Part shown: positions 55,650 to 64,000 of the stretch, in pieces
How the letters are laid out: every line of letters begins with the position of its first letter
Position numbering within the stretch: the stretch's first letter is position 1
DNA from: Deltaproteobacteria bacterium
GTDB lineage: Bacteria > Myxococcota > Kuafuiibacteriia > Kuafuiibacteriales > Kuafuiibacteriaceae
Direction of reading: 5' to 3'
NCBI GenBank assembly: GCA_016703535.1
Contig: JADJBV010000002.1
Coordinates: 2,356,001-2,420,000 of the forward strand
DNA length: 64,000 nucleotides
Program-made: the position numbers and the translations under genes
Notes under the pieces: model-generated
Database searches by the model: none
What the model saw: only the letters and a program-made list of their open reading frames with translations
Told to the model about the DNA's origin: nothing

Positions 55650-56663
55650 TCAGTAGACGTTGTAACGCCGGCGGTTGGCTTCGTGTTCTTCGCCAGTTTT
55701 GGCGAAGTGGATCTGCTGGTTGGAGTCGTGGAGGTAGTACCAAAACTCCGAGGGAACCGGGCGCAGGGCCGCTAACAAGGAGGGCAAGCTGGGCGCCCCG
55801 ATCGGGCCCGGCGGCAGGCCCGCCTTCAGGCGGGTGTTGTAGGGGTCGTTGGGATCCCGGAGTTGTCGCAACAGGCCGGGGCGATCGTTCCAATCGTCCA
55901 AGCTGTAGTGGCTGGTGGCGTCGACGCCCAGCGGCGTTTTGGCGTCCAGGCGCCGGTACAAGACCCCCGCGACCTGGGGCCGGACATTGGGGTTGGGCTC
56001 TTCCCGCTCCAGCAACGACGCCATGATCACGATCTGCTGCAAGGTGCGGCCGCTCTTTTCGATCTCTTCGGCGTAGGGCTTCTGAAAGCGCTCGTGGAAG
56101 GCGTCCAGCTGCCGCTGGATCAAGGCGTGGACGTCCAATTTGCCCGGCGGCACCAGATACGTTTCGGGCATCAGGTATCCGGTCAGCTCCTTGCCTTCGA
56201 TCCGAAACGGCAACTTGAACTTGGAGGCGTCTTGGGCGGCGGCTTGATATTCCCCGGCGGTGATCAGCCCCTTCTCCGCCAAGGCGGCGTCCGCGTCCCG
56301 GAGGCGCCAACCTTCGATCATCGTCAGCGGGACGTCGTCGGGGATCGGATTTTCGGCGAGGGCTTGGACCAAAGCCCGCAGGTTCATGGCCGAACTCACC
56401 TTGTGCCGACCAGCCTTGGGCGCAGGCAGGGACTTGTCGATCCGGGCCCAGATCCGGAGCACCCGTTCATCGGCGATCAACTTCTCTTCGCGCAGCAACC
56501 TCCCCACCTGGTTGAGGGTCGCGCCTTTGGGGACCAGCAGCTCCCGTTCTTGGCCACTCGGATCCAGGGGCGTGTCGAGGCCGCGGTCGAACCAAACGAC
56601 GCCGGCGCCAAAGGCCACCAGCCCGAGCACCACCAAAACGGCCAAGACCCGGAGGGCACGCAT
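55650..56663 (-). CDS. mltG: Endolytic murein transglycosylase
   Basis: A 337-residue MltG (YceG-like): N-terminal membrane helix (about 4-24), LysM-like subdomain (VPKGATLNQVGRLL), and the catalytic domain with the essential Glu in MASLLEREEPN (about residue 218) and TPLGVDATSHYSLDDWNDRP. It cuts nascent peptidoglycan strands at the inner membrane. The ATG at 56663 was chosen to give the membrane anchor; the gene lies upstream of the DUF885 gene. Confidence 0.93.
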   Translation of the reverse strand: MRALRVLAVLVVLGLVAFGAGVVWFDRGLDTPLDPSGQERELLVPKGATLNQVGRLLREEKLIADERVLRIWARIDKSLPAPKAGRHKVSSAMNLRALVQALAENPIPDDVPLTMIEGWRLRDADAALAEKGLITAGEYQAAAQDASKFKLPFRIEGKELTGYLMPETYLVPPGKLDVHALIQRQLDAFHERFQKPYAEEIEKSGRTLQQIVIMASLLEREEPNPNVRPQVAGVLYRRLDAKTPLGVDATSHYSLDDWNDRPGLLRQLRDPNDPYNTRLKAGLPPGPIGAPSLPSLLAALRPVPSEFWYYLHDSNQQIHFAKTGEEHEANRRRYNVY

Positions 56664-56756
56664 AAATGGAGGCGTAGTCAGGACCCGCCTCGGCGTCAAC
56701 CGGCGGCGCTGGGCCCCCCATCCCTTAGCGGCTGCTAGGCATAGGGGGCGAAGGGC

Positions 56757-59249
56757 CTAGGCCCGGTAGTCCTTCCAGTTGGCGGGCAAGTTCAGGCGCT
56801 GGGCGATCGCGTCGGTTTCGGCGCCGTCGACCTTCAGGGCCTTGACGCCGTTGACCAAGATGCCGATCCGCAGCTCCGGATCCATGTACGGGTTGAAGCT
56901 CGACTTGGCCTTCCAATCGAGGGCGCCCAAGGCGCTCCAGCCGAAGTCGGGTTGGCCTTCGGTGAAGCCTTCGTTGAGGATCCGGCCGTTTTTGCCGACC
57001 TGCACCCAACCCGCAAACGAGGTCGAGTTGGCCTCGGCGCCGGGCTGGTAGGCGTATTGGCCCCGCATCCACACCAGGTGATCGCCGGCCTGCCGCACCA
57101 CCGGTCCGTGGATGCCGTGCAGCTCACCGTCCTTGGCCCAGGCTGGGCGGACGTCGCCTTGTTGGACCTCGTTGTCGATCCGGTTGGTCCAGCGCATGCC
57201 GTTGGAGACCACCTCTCGCTCCGAAGCGTCGGTGGCGTACATGCCTTGGTTCTGGCTGACCCAGGTGGCGAACTGGGAGATGCGCATCTCCTTGCTGGTC
57301 TCGCCGACGATCTGGTTCACGTTCGACACGTGCACCGTTTCGGTGCGGCCGTCGGCCAGCTCGATCCGGAGGTCACCGCGGATCGGGAAGGTCTCGTCTT
57401 GGGTCAAGACCAACTTGTCGCCTTCGCGTTTGGCCTTGGCGAAGTCGACCTCACTCTTGAGCGTGCCTTCGACCGTGTCGTGGTAGGCGTTTTCGACTTT
57501 GATCGTCACCTTGCCGTCGGCGGCCTGGGTGATCGACTTGATGTTTTTGGTGTTGATCGTCTCCAGGTGACCGTCGGCCATCTGCACGTCGATGGTGCCG
57601 AAGAGCGGCCGTTTGGCGTCGTTGTAGACCGCCAAGTAGTCCTGCCCAAGGCGCTGGATGCCCGGCGCGTGCTCCAAAATGTCGCCGACGGTCCGGCCCT
57701 GCAAAGTACGGCCGTCCTTGAGGCTGACCTGCTGCGGTTCGTTGTTGAAGCGGAAGCCGCACATGCTCTCGCCGGTGACGATGTCCGGCACGTCGGCGTC
57801 GAGGAGCTTTTGGGCGATGGCGGTCGGGATCTCCAACTTGCCGCGGCCGGCCTTGACCTCGACCTTGTCGGTGTCGAGCTCGGGGATGCCATATTTGGCC
57901 TTGTAGAGTCGCTGGGCCGTGTTCCGGTCACAGAAGCCCCACCACCACATGTTCACGTCTTTGTTGGTCTGCTTGTCGCCCTTGATCCGATCGTTGCGAT
58001 CGACGAACACGCCCAACACTTTGTCGGCCGGGACCTCGACGCCGGCGGCGGTGGTGAACTTGGCCGACCAGGACACGGCCTTGCCGCCCTCTTCGTGGAT
58101 GATCTTCTCGACCTTCAACGCGTTGCCCTGTTCGTCCAGGACCTTCAGCCGCTCGCCGTATTTGGGATCGCAGCGCAAGAAGTTGCCGAGGCCGTCCAGG
58201 CAGTCGATCTTGAACTCGAAGCCGGCCTTGGGGGGCAGGTCCTTGATCTGAGCGTCGCCCGGGAAAAGTGGGATGCCCCAGTTGAGGCCGGAGCTGGCGA
58301 AAGGTCGGGCCTCGCTGAGGCTGCCGCGTTTGTTGTGGCCGTTGGGCTCGCCGATCATGAAACCAAGGGGGGAACGGAGCTCGAAGGCCTTGGCGCCGGT
58401 CTCTCGGCCCAACTTCTCCAGGTATTGATCCACGTAGCCCATGGGCTCAGCCATGGCGTCGTTCATGGCCAAGTAGGTGGTCTTGACGTCCGAGCCGGCC
58501 TTGGGGAAGTCGACGGGGAAGTGGTTGGGATCGAGGCCGAGGGCCAAGCTCTGGGCCGCACCCCAGGGCGCGCCGTTGAAGTTTTTGTTGCCGACGATCT
58601 TGCCGAAGCGGGTCTTCTCGAAGGCGTCGAGCAAGGCGTGGCCCACCGCTTCGGTGTCGGGCGCTTCACCCCGGGACCACAACGCCTGGGTGTAGTCGCG
58701 GAAGAGGGCCAAGGTCTTCAGCCCCTTCTCCTCGTCGGTGCCCCGGCCCTCGAACTCGGCGCGTCGCCCTTGGTATTCGGCGGCGAAGAGCTCGGGCAAC
58801 TGGCGGATGTTGACGTTGGCGAGGCGCGCCTCACTTTGCCGCGACTGCCGTCCTGGCAAGTGGAGCTCACCATGATCGACCGGGCGAAGCGCGTCGGGGG
58901 AGTGGACCTCTTCGGCCCGCAGGCCAAAAAGTTCCATCACCTTGACCCGGCCGTCTTGTTCGAAGAAGCGCCCATAGTGCGGGTGCTCGAGCAGGGCCTT
59001 GATGACCTCTCGCTCTTCGGGGGTGATCTTCCGTTGGGCCCCGGCCGAAGGTTGGCCGTTCAGCTCGTGTTGAGTGGCGTACTCGAAGAGCTTTTGGGCG
59101 CCGGCTTGGGTCAACTCGTTGAGGCCACCCCCCGAAAGATCTGGGTCGTTGTGGGTGTGCCAGAAGCGTTGAAAGAGGCCGTATTGGTCGAGGTTGCGGA
59201 TGTTGATGTTGGGCATCGGGGTCACCTGGGGTAGGGTGGTGTAATCCAT
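56757..59249 (-). CDS. Large protein of unknown function with possible transglutaminase-like Cys site
   Basis: An 830-residue protein with no signal peptide or membrane helix. The only striking motif is WWWGFCDRNTAQRLYKAKYG near residue 436: a Trp-Trp-Gly-x-Cys element followed by a helix, similar in shape to the nucleophile region of transglutaminase elicitor-type and other papain-like domains. Later His-rich segments (HGIHGPVV, GDHLVWMRG) could supply the catalytic His. The N-terminal third is helical (ELTQAGAQKLFEYATQ); the C-terminal third is beta-rich. It may be a toxin- or effector-like enzyme, but no secretion signal is visible. ATG 59249 has AAGG upstream. The functional call is tentative. 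Confidence 0.45.
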   Translation of the reverse strand: MDYTTLPQVTPMPNINIRNLDQYGLFQRFWHTHNDPDLSGGGLNELTQAGAQKLFEYATQHELNGQPSAGAQRKITPEEREVIKALLEHPHYGRFFEQDGRVKVMELFGLRAEEVHSPDALRPVDHGELHLPGRQSRQSEARLANVNIRQLPELFAAEYQGRRAEFEGRGTDEEKGLKTLALFRDYTQALWSRGEAPDTEAVGHALLDAFEKTRFGKIVGNKNFNGAPWGAAQSLALGLDPNHFPVDFPKAGSDVKTTYLAMNDAMAEPMGYVDQYLEKLGRETGAKAFELRSPLGFMIGEPNGHNKRGSLSEARPFASSGLNWGIPLFPGDAQIKDLPPKAGFEFKIDCLDGLGNFLRCDPKYGERLKVLDEQGNALKVEKIIHEEGGKAVSWSAKFTTAAGVEVPADKVLGVFVDRNDRIKGDKQTNKDVNMWWWGFCDRNTAQRLYKAKYGIPELDTDKVEVKAGRGKLEIPTAIAQKLLDADVPDIVTGESMCGFRFNNEPQQVSLKDGRTLQGRTVGDILEHAPGIQRLGQDYLAVYNDAKRPLFGTIDVQMADGHLETINTKNIKSITQAADGKVTIKVENAYHDTVEGTLKSEVDFAKAKREGDKLVLTQDETFPIRGDLRIELADGRTETVHVSNVNQIVGETSKEMRISQFATWVSQNQGMYATDASEREVVSNGMRWTNRIDNEVQQGDVRPAWAKDGELHGIHGPVVRQAGDHLVWMRGQYAYQPGAEANSTSFAGWVQVGKNGRILNEGFTEGQPDFGWSALGALDWKAKSSFNPYMDPELRIGILVNGVKALKVDGAETDAIAQRLNLPANWKDYRA

Positions 59250-59348
59250 TGTCGCCTTGAGCCGACAGAAGTTGCGCAGATCACAGCCGGGATAGGGTAA
59301 ACAGTAGGATCGCAGCGCCCGGTCCGGCCAGCTACACCTGGGCCCGGC

Positions 59349-60497
59349 ATGGGCGCGTGGGGGCTGGTCCTGGCGGTCGTGTGGGCCCAACCCGCGCCCT
59401 ACGATCCGACGTTTGCGGTCGAGGTCCACCGGGGTTTGGTGATCGGCCCGGCCAAGGTGGTGGGCATGGGCGGCGCCTACGTCAGCATCGCCGAAGGCGC
59501 CGGGGCGATGGGCCTGAACCCGGCGGCGGCGGCGGCCCGGGCCCTCTACAACTCGGACCAGTACTTCGATTGGGATTGGTCCCTGGACGGCAACACCTCC
59601 CTCGGCGCCCTCGATCTCGAGAACAACCGCTTGGGTCAAGCCAGTGGCCACGATGCCGGCGTGGCGTTGGCGGCCTTGTCGTTTCAGCTCGGCGCCTTCG
59701 GCCTCGGCGCGACCATCAGCGGCATCACCTTACGCCTCGACGAACTCGACGTGGTCCACTCGGAGTTGGCGATCTCCACGGGCCTCAACCTGCTCCAAGG
59801 GCAGCTGGTTTTTGGTGGCCAACTTCTCTTGGCCACCACCAACATCGAGATCGATCAACAACCCGCCTTCTCTCAGCTGGGCCTCGGCGTGGCGGTGGGT
59901 GGCCTGGCCCGACCCAAAGGTGAGCCCTTCTCCTTCGGCTTCTATTTTCGCCCGCGGATGGAGCTGGGCTCCTTGGACGACGTGCCGGCGGGTGCACCTT
60001 TTGGCCGAGTCCAAGCGCCGCCCCAGTTTCGGGTGCCCGCCCAGCTGGTGGTTGGGATGTCCTACGCCCTCGGTGATCGGGCGCTCAACCGGGTGGCGAC
60101 CTTGGGTTCATTGCCCGACGGCGTCGAACCTGAACCCTTGTCGGCGGAGCGAGAGCGCTACGTGATCTCGGCCGACGTGGTCTACATCGAACCCTCCGAA
60201 CAAGCGACGGGGTTGGAGGCTTGGGCCCGCGGGCAACTGCAGCCGGTCCAGGCTGTCCGTCCTTCGATCGGCTTTCGGGTGGGGATCGACAGCGAACCTT
60301 TGCAAGACCGCTTGCAATGGCGGCTCGGCTTCTATTGGGAGCCGACCCGTTTTTATCGAGTTTCGGGCCGCACCCACCTGACCTCGGGCTTCGATCTGCG
60401 GCTCTTCGAGTGGGTCTGGATGTGGCGGGCCGGGATGGCCGTGGACCTCTCCCGGGAGTACTCCAACCTCATCTTCTCCTTCGGGTTCTGGCGCTGA
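59349..60497 (+). CDS. Outer-membrane beta-barrel protein
   Basis: A 382-residue protein with a short signal peptide (about 1-13, ending VVWAQPA) and a run of amphipathic beta strands ending in an aromatic C-terminus (FSFGFWR), as in barrel proteins of the FadL/PorV type. The segment VVGMGGAYVSIAEGAGAMGLNPAAAA near the N-terminus resembles the plug or N-terminal signature of such porins. It is probably an outer-membrane transporter or secretion channel. Its end overlaps the convergent metallopeptidase gene by 29 bp. Confidence 0.75.
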   Translation: MGAWGLVLAVVWAQPAPYDPTFAVEVHRGLVIGPAKVVGMGGAYVSIAEGAGAMGLNPAAAAARALYNSDQYFDWDWSLDGNTSLGALDLENNRLGQASGHDAGVALAALSFQLGAFGLGATISGITLRLDELDVVHSELAISTGLNLLQGQLVFGGQLLLATTNIEIDQQPAFSQLGLGVAVGGLARPKGEPFSFGFYFRPRMELGSLDDVPAGAPFGRVQAPPQFRVPAQLVVGMSYALGDRALNRVATLGSLPDGVEPEPLSAERERYVISADVVYIEPSEQATGLEAWARGQLQPVQAVRPSIGFRVGIDSEPLQDRLQWRLGFYWEPTRFYRVSGRTHLTSGFDLRLFEWVWMWRAGMAVDLSREYSNLIFSFGFWR

Positions 60498-63400
60498 GGA
60501 AGAGGCCAAAGCCCAACCACCAGCCGAGCGGCACCTCCCCTCGCTCCGATCCCTCCGCGCGACAACCACAACCGCCCTTCAGGCCTTCGTTGGCCGCGGT
60601 CACGTTGTTGCCGGTGTCCGGGGCCGAAGGCGCCGCGTCTCGAGTTCCAAGATCTTGGGTGTTCGCGTCGAGGCCGGCGCCGGCGTCTGCTCCGCCGTCG
60701 GCGTTGGGCCCCAGATCCGCAGGATCGACGTCGAGGCCAGGGATCGCGTCTCCCGGACCGGCGTCTTCTCCGGGGGTCGCGTCGACGTCGAGGGTGGCGT
60801 CATCGCCGGGGCCCGCGTCGTCTTCCACCGTCGCGTCGGGTTCAAAGCCGGTGTCGGGCACGCCCGCGTCCAAACAGCCGTCGGTCGGCGAAACCAAGGT
60901 GCAGCTGTTGCCGCTGCAGGCGTGTACGGTGCACGGATCTTGATCGTCACACTCGAAGTCGAAGTTGCAGCAGCCGGCGGTGACGGTGGTCTCGCAGCTC
61001 CCTCGGGCGTTGCAGGTGCCGACCGCACAAGGGTTGAGGGTCTGGCAGTCGGCGTTGTCGTCGCAGCAGCCGTCGATGGGCACCACCTGACACACGTTGG
61101 CGTTGCAGAGTTCGTAGGTGCAGCTGTTGTTGTCGGCGCACTCGTTGCTGGTCTCGCAGCAGTTGGCCACCGGCGCAAAACTGCAGGTGCCATTGTTGCA
61201 GCTGTTGGTGGTGCAGGCCCGGCCGTCATCGCAGTCGGCGTTGGTGCTGCAACAGCCAGGGGCCCAGTCATGGGCACAAAAGCCGGTCGGGGCGCCGACA
61301 CAAACGTCGGTGGTGCAGGCCTGGTTGTCATTGCAGTCCGAGGTGTTGCTGCAACATTCGGCCGGGCCGTGGCTGCAAGTGCCGCCGGGCCCCGAGCAGC
61401 TGTCCCGGGTGCAAAGGTCGGCGTCGTCGCAGTCGAAGTTGTGATTGCAGCAGGCGGCGATGGCGCCGTTGCTGCAGGTGCCGTTGTTGCACGCGTCGGT
61501 GGTGCAGGCGTCACCGTCGTTGCAGTCGGCGGGGTTGTTGCAGCAGTTGGCCAGCCGTGTGTGGAGGCACGCACCCGTCGGGCCGCAGCTGTCGGTGGTG
61601 CAGCTGTTGCCGTCGTCGCATCCCCCGACCACGCAGGTGCCCGCCGTGACCGAAACTGGCGCCGAGGTGCCGACGTTGCCGGCCCGATCGGTGACCCGGG
61701 CGATCAAGGTGTGGGCGCCAGGGGTCAGGTTGGCCAAGAGGCCCAAGCTGGTGCCGCTGTTGCCGCTGTTGCTGAAGGTAACCGCGCCGTCCACCAACAG
61801 TTCGCTGAGGGCGACGAAGGATCCGACCTCCACCACTTGGGCTTGGATCACCTGCACGCCGGCGGCGACCTGAGCGCCCCCTCGAGGAGAGGTGATGGTG
61901 ACCACCGGGTTGTTGTTGTCGACGCACAAGGTGAGGGGCGTCGAGCGGCCGGTGCCGCCGTCGCTGGAGATCGCCTCGGCGACCAAGGTGGGGCAGCCGC
62001 TGAAGGGCAAGGTGGACCAGGCCACGGTGCCGACCTGCCCGTTGACCGTGCCGACGCTGGTGCCGTTGACCAACAGGCGGATTGAGCTGAGGGCCACGTC
62101 ATCGGCGCCCGCCACCTCGACGTTGACGGTGCCACGGCCGTAGGTGCCTTCTCCTTCGGGGGCCCGGACGAAGGCCTCGGGGTTGGTCGGCACACCTCGC
62201 ACCACCAACACCGGAGTGCTGTCGTAGGTGACGCCGTTGATCACCACCCGCAGCCGCAGTTGATGGGCACCGAGGCTCCAGCTCCGAGCGTCGATGACCG
62301 CACTGCGGGTCCGACCGAGGAGCGGGTTGGGCATAACCAACTGGTTATCTACCAGCAGAGACACCGGGACCCCGCCGCCGCCGCCCTGCACGCCGCCGGT
62401 GGGGCCTTCGTTGTTCCATTCCATTCGGAACCAGGGGCCGACCAGGGTTCCGTCCCGGGGTTGCTGGATCTCGGGGGCGCCGGGCGGAGGGCCGCCGCTG
62501 CTGGTGGCGGTGATCGTGATGATCGCCGACTGGCCGACGTTCTCCGAATAGTCGGTGGCCCGGGCCGAAAGGGTGTGGCTGCCGAAGCCGGCCGCCGCGA
62601 CGTCCCATCCGTAGAAGAGGCTGGTTTGGCCCACCACGGCCGCCACCGGTACGCCGTCGATCGACAGGACCAGGTCTCGCAGGTCCGCGGTGTTGCCGCT
62701 GGCCTGCACCAACACGTTGCTGTAGCCCGAGAGCACCGCCCCTTGGCTGGGGAAGTTGATCGCCACCGTGGGCGCGATCGCGTCCGGTGCGTTTTGGGTG
62801 GTGAAGGTCAAAGGCCGTGCCGCCGAGCTGTAGCCGGCCGAGTCGGCGCCGAAGACCGCCAGTTGGTGAGGACCGTCGGCCAAACGCCGGGTGTCGAGGT
62901 CGACTCGGCCGAAGTTCGTGGTCACCGAACCGACGTAGGCCCCGTCGACCTCGAAGGAGAGTTGGGTCGGCGTAAACCAGTCGTCGTGGGCCTGGGCCTG
63001 GAGCCCCACTTGGCCCGAGACCGGGTTGCCCGCGCCCGGGACTTGAGCCACCACCCAAGGGGCCGCCCAATCGGCGCGGCTCCTGCGCTCCCGGAGGACC
63101 TCTTCGATCTCTCGGTTGCAGGCGGGGCAGGCGCCGCCGGTGTTGCTGCGCATGAAACAACCACCCGCCGAACGCCAGATCCCAGCTGAACAATATTTGC
63201 CGCCCTGCACACAACCCGCGCCGGCGATGCCTTGGAACTTGTAGCAGCTGTTTTCGGCGGTGACGTTGGGCTCCAGCAACAACGAAGACTCGTTCTGGGC
63301 GTTGCAGAGGGACGCCTCTTCGTATTCGTCGGCCAAGCGGAAGAGGGCGTGGCCCAACTCGTGGGTGATCACGTCGCCGCCCACCCGCATCCGCACCACA

Positions 63401-63906
63401 CCACCCGAGGCGAGCTGGGAGTTGTAGTTGGCGTTGGCTCGGCCGCTGCCGGAGTTCGCCACCGAGATCACCACGTCTACGTCTGGCGCGTTGAGGGCCG
63501 CCAGGTTCACTCGCCCGCCGTCGGCGTTGATGTACGGGCCGCTGACCTGCATGCCCAAGGCGGTGTCGGTGGTGTCGGCGTCGCCGACGTCGCTGGTCGC
63601 GGAGATCACGTCGACCACGTGGAAGTTGAACAGGTTGGGGAAGCGCCCATACATGTTCGAAGGTGCGGCGCGGAACTGGTTGATCAGACCGGTGGCGGTG
63701 TTCTGCCAGTCGACGGCGTTGGTGAAGCCATCGCCGACCAAAACCACGTCGATGGCCACGTCCAGATCGGCCTGTTCGATGGTGCTGACCACGTTGAGGT
63801 TGCAGAGGGTCGGGTTGGCGACGCAGCCACTTTGGGCGTGGGCAGCCCGCGAAGACGTGAGCCCCAGGATGATCACCAGGGGCACCAGGGCGAGGTGGCG
63901 GCTCAT
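60469..63906 (-). CDS. M64-type surface metallopeptidase with Cys-rich repeats and MYXO-CTERM-like tail
   Basis: An 1145-residue protein: signal peptide (about 1-24), an M64 (IgA-peptidase-like) catalytic domain with VVLVGDGFT near the start and the zinc motif HELGHALFRLADEYE near residue 180, then four or more Ig-like domains (about 290-750). About eight Cys-rich repeats follow (about 755-1020) and an Asp/Gly/Pro-rich region. The tail is GGCGC, a hydrophobic stretch and RRRR, the MYXO-CTERM-like sorting signal for surface attachment. ATG 63906 overlaps the stop of the upstream gene. It is likely a cell-surface protease. Confidence 0.85.
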   Translation of the reverse strand: MSRHLALVPLVIILGLTSSRAAHAQSGCVANPTLCNLNVVSTIEQADLDVAIDVVLVGDGFTNAVDWQNTATGLINQFRAAPSNMYGRFPNLFNFHVVDVISATSDVGDADTTDTALGMQVSGPYINADGGRVNLAALNAPDVDVVISVANSGSGRANANYNSQLASGGVVRMRVGGDVITHELGHALFRLADEYEEASLCNAQNESSLLLEPNVTAENSCYKFQGIAGAGCVQGGKYCSAGIWRSAGGCFMRSNTGGACPACNREIEEVLRERRSRADWAAPWVVAQVPGAGNPVSGQVGLQAQAHDDWFTPTQLSFEVDGAYVGSVTTNFGRVDLDTRRLADGPHQLAVFGADSAGYSSAARPLTFTTQNAPDAIAPTVAINFPSQGAVLSGYSNVLVQASGNTADLRDLVLSIDGVPVAAVVGQTSLFYGWDVAAAGFGSHTLSARATDYSENVGQSAIITITATSSGGPPPGAPEIQQPRDGTLVGPWFRMEWNNEGPTGGVQGGGGGVPVSLLVDNQLVMPNPLLGRTRSAVIDARSWSLGAHQLRLRVVINGVTYDSTPVLVVRGVPTNPEAFVRAPEGEGTYGRGTVNVEVAGADDVALSSIRLLVNGTSVGTVNGQVGTVAWSTLPFSGCPTLVAEAISSDGGTGRSTPLTLCVDNNNPVVTITSPRGGAQVAAGVQVIQAQVVEVGSFVALSELLVDGAVTFSNSGNSGTSLGLLANLTPGAHTLIARVTDRAGNVGTSAPVSVTAGTCVVGGCDDGNSCTTDSCGPTGACLHTRLANCCNNPADCNDGDACTTDACNNGTCSNGAIAACCNHNFDCDDADLCTRDSCSGPGGTCSHGPAECCSNTSDCNDNQACTTDVCVGAPTGFCAHDWAPGCCSTNADCDDGRACTTNSCNNGTCSFAPVANCCETSNECADNNSCTYELCNANVCQVVPIDGCCDDNADCQTLNPCAVGTCNARGSCETTVTAGCCNFDFECDDQDPCTVHACSGNSCTLVSPTDGCLDAGVPDTGFEPDATVEDDAGPGDDATLDVDATPGEDAGPGDAIPGLDVDPADLGPNADGGADAGAGLDANTQDLGTRDAAPSAPDTGNNVTAANEGLKGGCGCRAEGSERGEVPLGWWLGFGLFLSARTRRRR
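60870..61640 (-). repeat. Tandem Cys-rich repeats in the M64-type protein
   Basis: About eight units of 35-40 residues with the pattern CDDGxxCTTDxCxxGxC...CC (for example ADCNDGDACTTDACNNGTC). Each likely has four conserved Cys plus a CC pair. Similar CDDxxDCTxDxC patterns occur in the large lipoprotein at 36270-36740, suggesting a shared surface-domain family. Confidence 0.75.
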
Positions 63907-64000
63907 TCGACCACCTCGATTTCGGTCAGGGCCCGTTCACCGGAAGCGCCGGCGCGCTTCAAGGCGTAGCGGGTCTTGGGGCCGTAACAAGGGGCCCGCA
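63903..64000 (-). CDS. C-terminal end of an unidentified gene
   Basis: The last 31 codons of a gene entering the window from the right. It ends ...GERALTEIEVVE with TGA overlapping the metallopeptidase start (ATGA). The visible part has CYGPKTRYALKRAGASGE. It is too short to assign; the overlap indicates one operon with the metallopeptidase. Confidence 0.7.
   Translation of the reverse strand, partial: RAPCYGPKTRYALKRAGASGERALTEIEVVE

Noticed and set aside
63232..63969. Plus-strand reading frame opposite the M64-type protein
   Set aside because: It runs fully antisense to a protein with clear domains and has low-complexity Gly/Val/His composition.

Overview
This is a high-GC window from a Gram-negative bacterium, most likely a member of the Myxococcota or a related deltaproteobacterial lineage. 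That placement is an inference from several signs. Many exported proteins carry a lipobox followed by an Asp/Gly/Ala-rich linker. Two large surface proteins carry Cys-rich repeats with DxDxCT-like spacing. The M64-type protein ends in a MYXO-CTERM-like tail (GCGC, hydrophobic stretch, RRRR). There is also a eukaryote-like Ser/Thr kinase and frequent GTG/TTG starts. No rRNA, tRNA, CRISPR array, prophage or insertion sequence was found. The window is densely coding, and the only gene-free stretch above 300 bp is 29631-29996.

Layout. 1-5.8 kb: the 3'-cut end of a heme-binding (CxxCH) HAMP/GAF sensor, a SpoIID/LytB protein, an M16 peptidase pair (one active, one without the zinc motif) and an exported protein of unknown function. 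5.9-9.5 kb: queA-tgt (queuosine), convergent across a strong hairpin with a RluA-type pseudouridine synthase and SixA. 9.5-15.7 kb: an OmpA protein with calcium-binding type-3 repeats, a HEAT-repeat membrane protein, an isolated nuoJ-nuoK pair and three lipoproteins. 15.8-22.2 kb: a shortened F-type ATP synthase operon (b', b, delta, alpha only), an ECF sigma factor, citrate synthase and an esterase. 22.2-38.8 kb: an accessory, surface-oriented block. It holds a hydrolase lipoprotein, a diheme protein, a PSI-like Cys-rich protein, a degenerate Fic-like protein, an astacin/FG-GAP protease, an alpha-2-macroglobulin with a thioester, a pectate-lyase lipoprotein and a large Cys-rich lipoprotein. 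Two diverged copies of a ~184 bp direct repeat flank the PSI/Fic-like/astacin segment. 38.8-45.3 kb: a complete soluble chemosensory operon (cheA-cheW-mcp-cheY-cheB-cheR-cheX) with a perfect dyad just upstream of cheA. 45.4-49.8 kb: a BtuF-like protein, TldD, PmbA and a HAD protein in one operon. 49.9-64 kb: a LOG-family protein, a hydrolase, a CsgG-like protein next to a tail-anchored kinase, a DUF885 protein, MltG, an 830-residue protein with a possible transglutaminase-like Cys site, an outer-membrane barrel, and an M64-like surface metallopeptidase preceded by the end of another gene.

The most unusual parts are the accessory block (direct repeat, Fic-like protein, adjacent protease and A2M inhibitor), the 830-residue Cys-site protein, the split energy-metabolism operons, and a recurring TATCnG element a few bases from several start codons that suggests short-leader or leaderless transcription. 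All family assignments come from reading motifs; no database search was run.
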